Shown one piece after another: positions 62,333 through 64,000 of a stretch of DNA of 64,000 nucleotides (within the stretch, counting starts at the first letter, position 1; each line of letters starts with the position of its first letter). The translations under genes and the position numbers were made by a program. Below the pieces are notes generated by a model that saw only the letters and a program-made list of their open reading frames with translations, had not been told where the DNA came from and did no database searches. Source of the stretch: Haematococcus lacustris (lineage: Eukaryota; Chlorophyta; Chlorophyceae; Chlamydomonadales; Haematococcaceae); assembly GCA_030144725.1 (NCBI GenBank), contig JASKMD010000006.1, forward strand, positions 5,043,226 to 5,107,225, read 5' to 3'.

Positions 62333-64000
62333 TCAGGCTTTTTGTTGCAACCCCCAGGTGAGGATAAACTCGTGCCCTTCGACATTTCCGCTGGAAGCGG
62401 CGCGTAGCAAAGCTCTTAGCTCTGCCGTCTTTGTAGCGTGCCGCTGGGCAAGGCGGGCTGCCCGCGCCTGATCTCCCTTCGCATTACACACCTGCGTGGT
62501 TTGAGCACACCGACTTTTTAGACACTGTGCGGGAGGAACAAAAGCCAAGGTCGTGTTCCTGAACAAGGCCCGTCTCACTTTCAGTGTGTCCGGCGTGCAT
62601 AGCCTTGTCAGGATCAGGAGCTTTAGGAATACAATGTGAGGGGTGGCTACAGAAGCACGGTGTTGCGTGGAGTGGCAGTGCCCTGATGGCTGCCACATGA
62701 GGTTACCAGCTTCTGTGTAGCTGCCAGGCAGCTCCTTTGCGTCTCACTCCCCCATACCTGCTGGTCCATGGCGAGTAGGTGAGCCTCAGTGCTGATGCTG
62801 CGGATGCCCTTGCACATCTTTAGGCCCGCGCTGATCATTTGCTCGGCGGCTGAAAGGTCACTCTGCTGCAGCTGCAGGCAGTGACACACCTTGCACACAA
62901 ATGAGTGAGCACTGTCCACATGAAGCAAGTGTGCAACCGTTGCTGTGTGTTTGTGGTATAGTCGGTTTATAACTGCCATGTCACATTCAGCATGGTGACT
63001 GATGCATATGGGCGGGTGGCTAATTGCATGGGGGGAGAGTGTATGCTTAGAGACTACATGCAGTGTGTGTGTGTGTGCATGGTGGTTGCCAGACTTTGCG
63101 GTTTTGGTGGTGTCGGGTCCTTCCTCTTTTAGCACCTGGTGTGGCACGAGGTAGGCCATGACCTGTGCGACCAGGCCGTGGTGGATGAGCCGATGGTGGG
63201 CCGCCTGTAGCACTGTGCGCAGCCGGGCAGCGGCCTCCTGCGGTGAAGAATGGGAGCGGCAGGCAGGCAAGGTGAGTAGGTGCAGGGGTGGGGCTGCGGG
63301 AGCCCGGTGGAACGGCGCAACCCATCCAACCACTTTGGGTGCTGCATGCTTGCAAGCTGAGGATGTGCTAGGCTTGTTGTGCACAGGCACATGGGATGCC
63401 TGAGAGACTGACCTGGCCTCGGCCTTGTCTCAGCTTTATCAGAGCCACGGCCAGCATGGAGACCACACCCTCCAAGCTTTCTTCCTGCATGCACAAGCAT
63501 GGGACTTGCAGCCATGGTGAAGTGGGCCTGGCTATTGCAAGGTACATGCTATGGCAAGGAGCACCTTCACGTGCCTAACCAAGCCAACTGTGACGCTGGA
63601 GCAAAGTGTGACCATGGCCCACTTGTGAGCTGATGAGCCATGTGTGATTGTGTTGCATGGGAAGCACCTCTCATGTCCAATACTCCACGAGGTTCCTGCT
63701 TGGGCCCCATAGCTTGACCCAGCCACTCACAGGTTGAGACGTCAGTGGGGCGGCCCCAAAGCGCGGACCCAGGGCGTCAATGGCCGCTTCCACCTCCCTC
63801 TCCCCGCTGTCAGGGCTTGACACCAAGCTCAGAGCCTGAATGCAATACCACCTTTCCAAGCATGTGCGTACGCATCCTAGCTGTAGGACCACAGCAATCT
63901 ATCGCCGTTGACAAAGCTTCATGCAATGCCATGCTCATGGGTCATGTGCTGCGGTGGCCCACTCACCAGCAGTGCTGAGGCTAAGGTGGCTTGTTGGGCT
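62333..64000 (-). CDS. Unidentified alpha-helical protein, 3' end of gene
   Basis: Six exons join in phase 0: 63967-64000 (continues past the window), 63731-63835, 63413-63484, 63136-63237, 62758-62871 and 62333-62491 (stop TGA). The roughly 190 residues visible are Ala/Leu/Gln-rich and probably helical throughout (VEAAIDALGPRFG, AARLRTVLQAAHHRLIHHGL, SAAEQMISAGLKMCKGIRSI). They end NVEGHEFILTWGLQQKA. No motif lets me name the family. Consistent phase and clean GTAAG/GTGAG donors make it a genuine gene. Additional small exons could lie at 63485-63730. Confidence 0.65.

Overview
This is nuclear DNA of a green alga, most probably a chlamydomonadalean (volvocine-type) species. The evidence is GC-rich sequence with dense short GT-AG introns, a TGTAA-type polyadenylation signal after the polyubiquitin gene, many simple repeats inside genes, alga-like gene content and repeated TnpB/Fanzor-like protein remnants. 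Species is not determined; the repeat content makes me think of Haematococcus-like genomes, but that is inference. All gene models below were assembled by eye from splice sites and codon phase, so exon ends are predictions.

Layout. 1-3515 (+): the 3' part of a polyubiquitin gene in which every 228-bp ubiquitin unit is split by a near-identical 140-bp intron. 3768-6878: a very large imperfect palindrome (foldback element). 6880-19900: a patchwork of mobile and duplicated DNA. It contains two nested terminal-inverted-repeat elements with TAT target duplications, and the window itself holds the unoccupied site of the outer one. It also holds a repeat family with a conserved spliced basic tail, a duplicated three-exon small gene (one intact, one broken copy), an orphan membrane-cyclase exon, and 1-kb duplicated blocks.

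19.9-45.3 kb (-): one gene of about 41 recognised exons encoding a four-domain (24-TM) voltage-gated cation channel. All four repeats are recognisable, with S4 arginines and pore loops. The residues at the selectivity position read D, D, D, D (TMDNW, TLDDW, TLDAF, TADGW). The II-III loop is huge and includes one 2,973-nt low-complexity exon. Introns hold large simple repeats: about 735 bp of CAGG (CCUG in the transcript), a CAGGGG array, a 15-bp minisatellite and head-to-head TTAGGG repeats. The N-terminus before S1 of domain I and the C-terminus after S6 of domain IV are not resolved; one candidate C-terminal exon lies at 18330-18407.

45.3-51.4 kb: repeats, another copy of the spliced-tail repeat, and a degenerate TnpB/Fanzor C-terminus. 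51.4-64.0 kb (-): a compact run of housekeeping genes in one direction. In transcription order these are the end of an unidentified gene (62333-64000), an RPAP2/RTR1-type RNA polymerase II CTD phosphatase of about 1,609 aa (62016 to 56129), cytochrome c with five exons including a 15-nt microexon (55514 to 54650), an 88-residue hydrophobic protein (54058 to 53722), and ATG10, the autophagy E2-like enzyme (53689 to 51452). The last two are separated by only 32 bp, which suggests a bicistronic transcript. No rRNA, tRNA or CRISPR array was seen.
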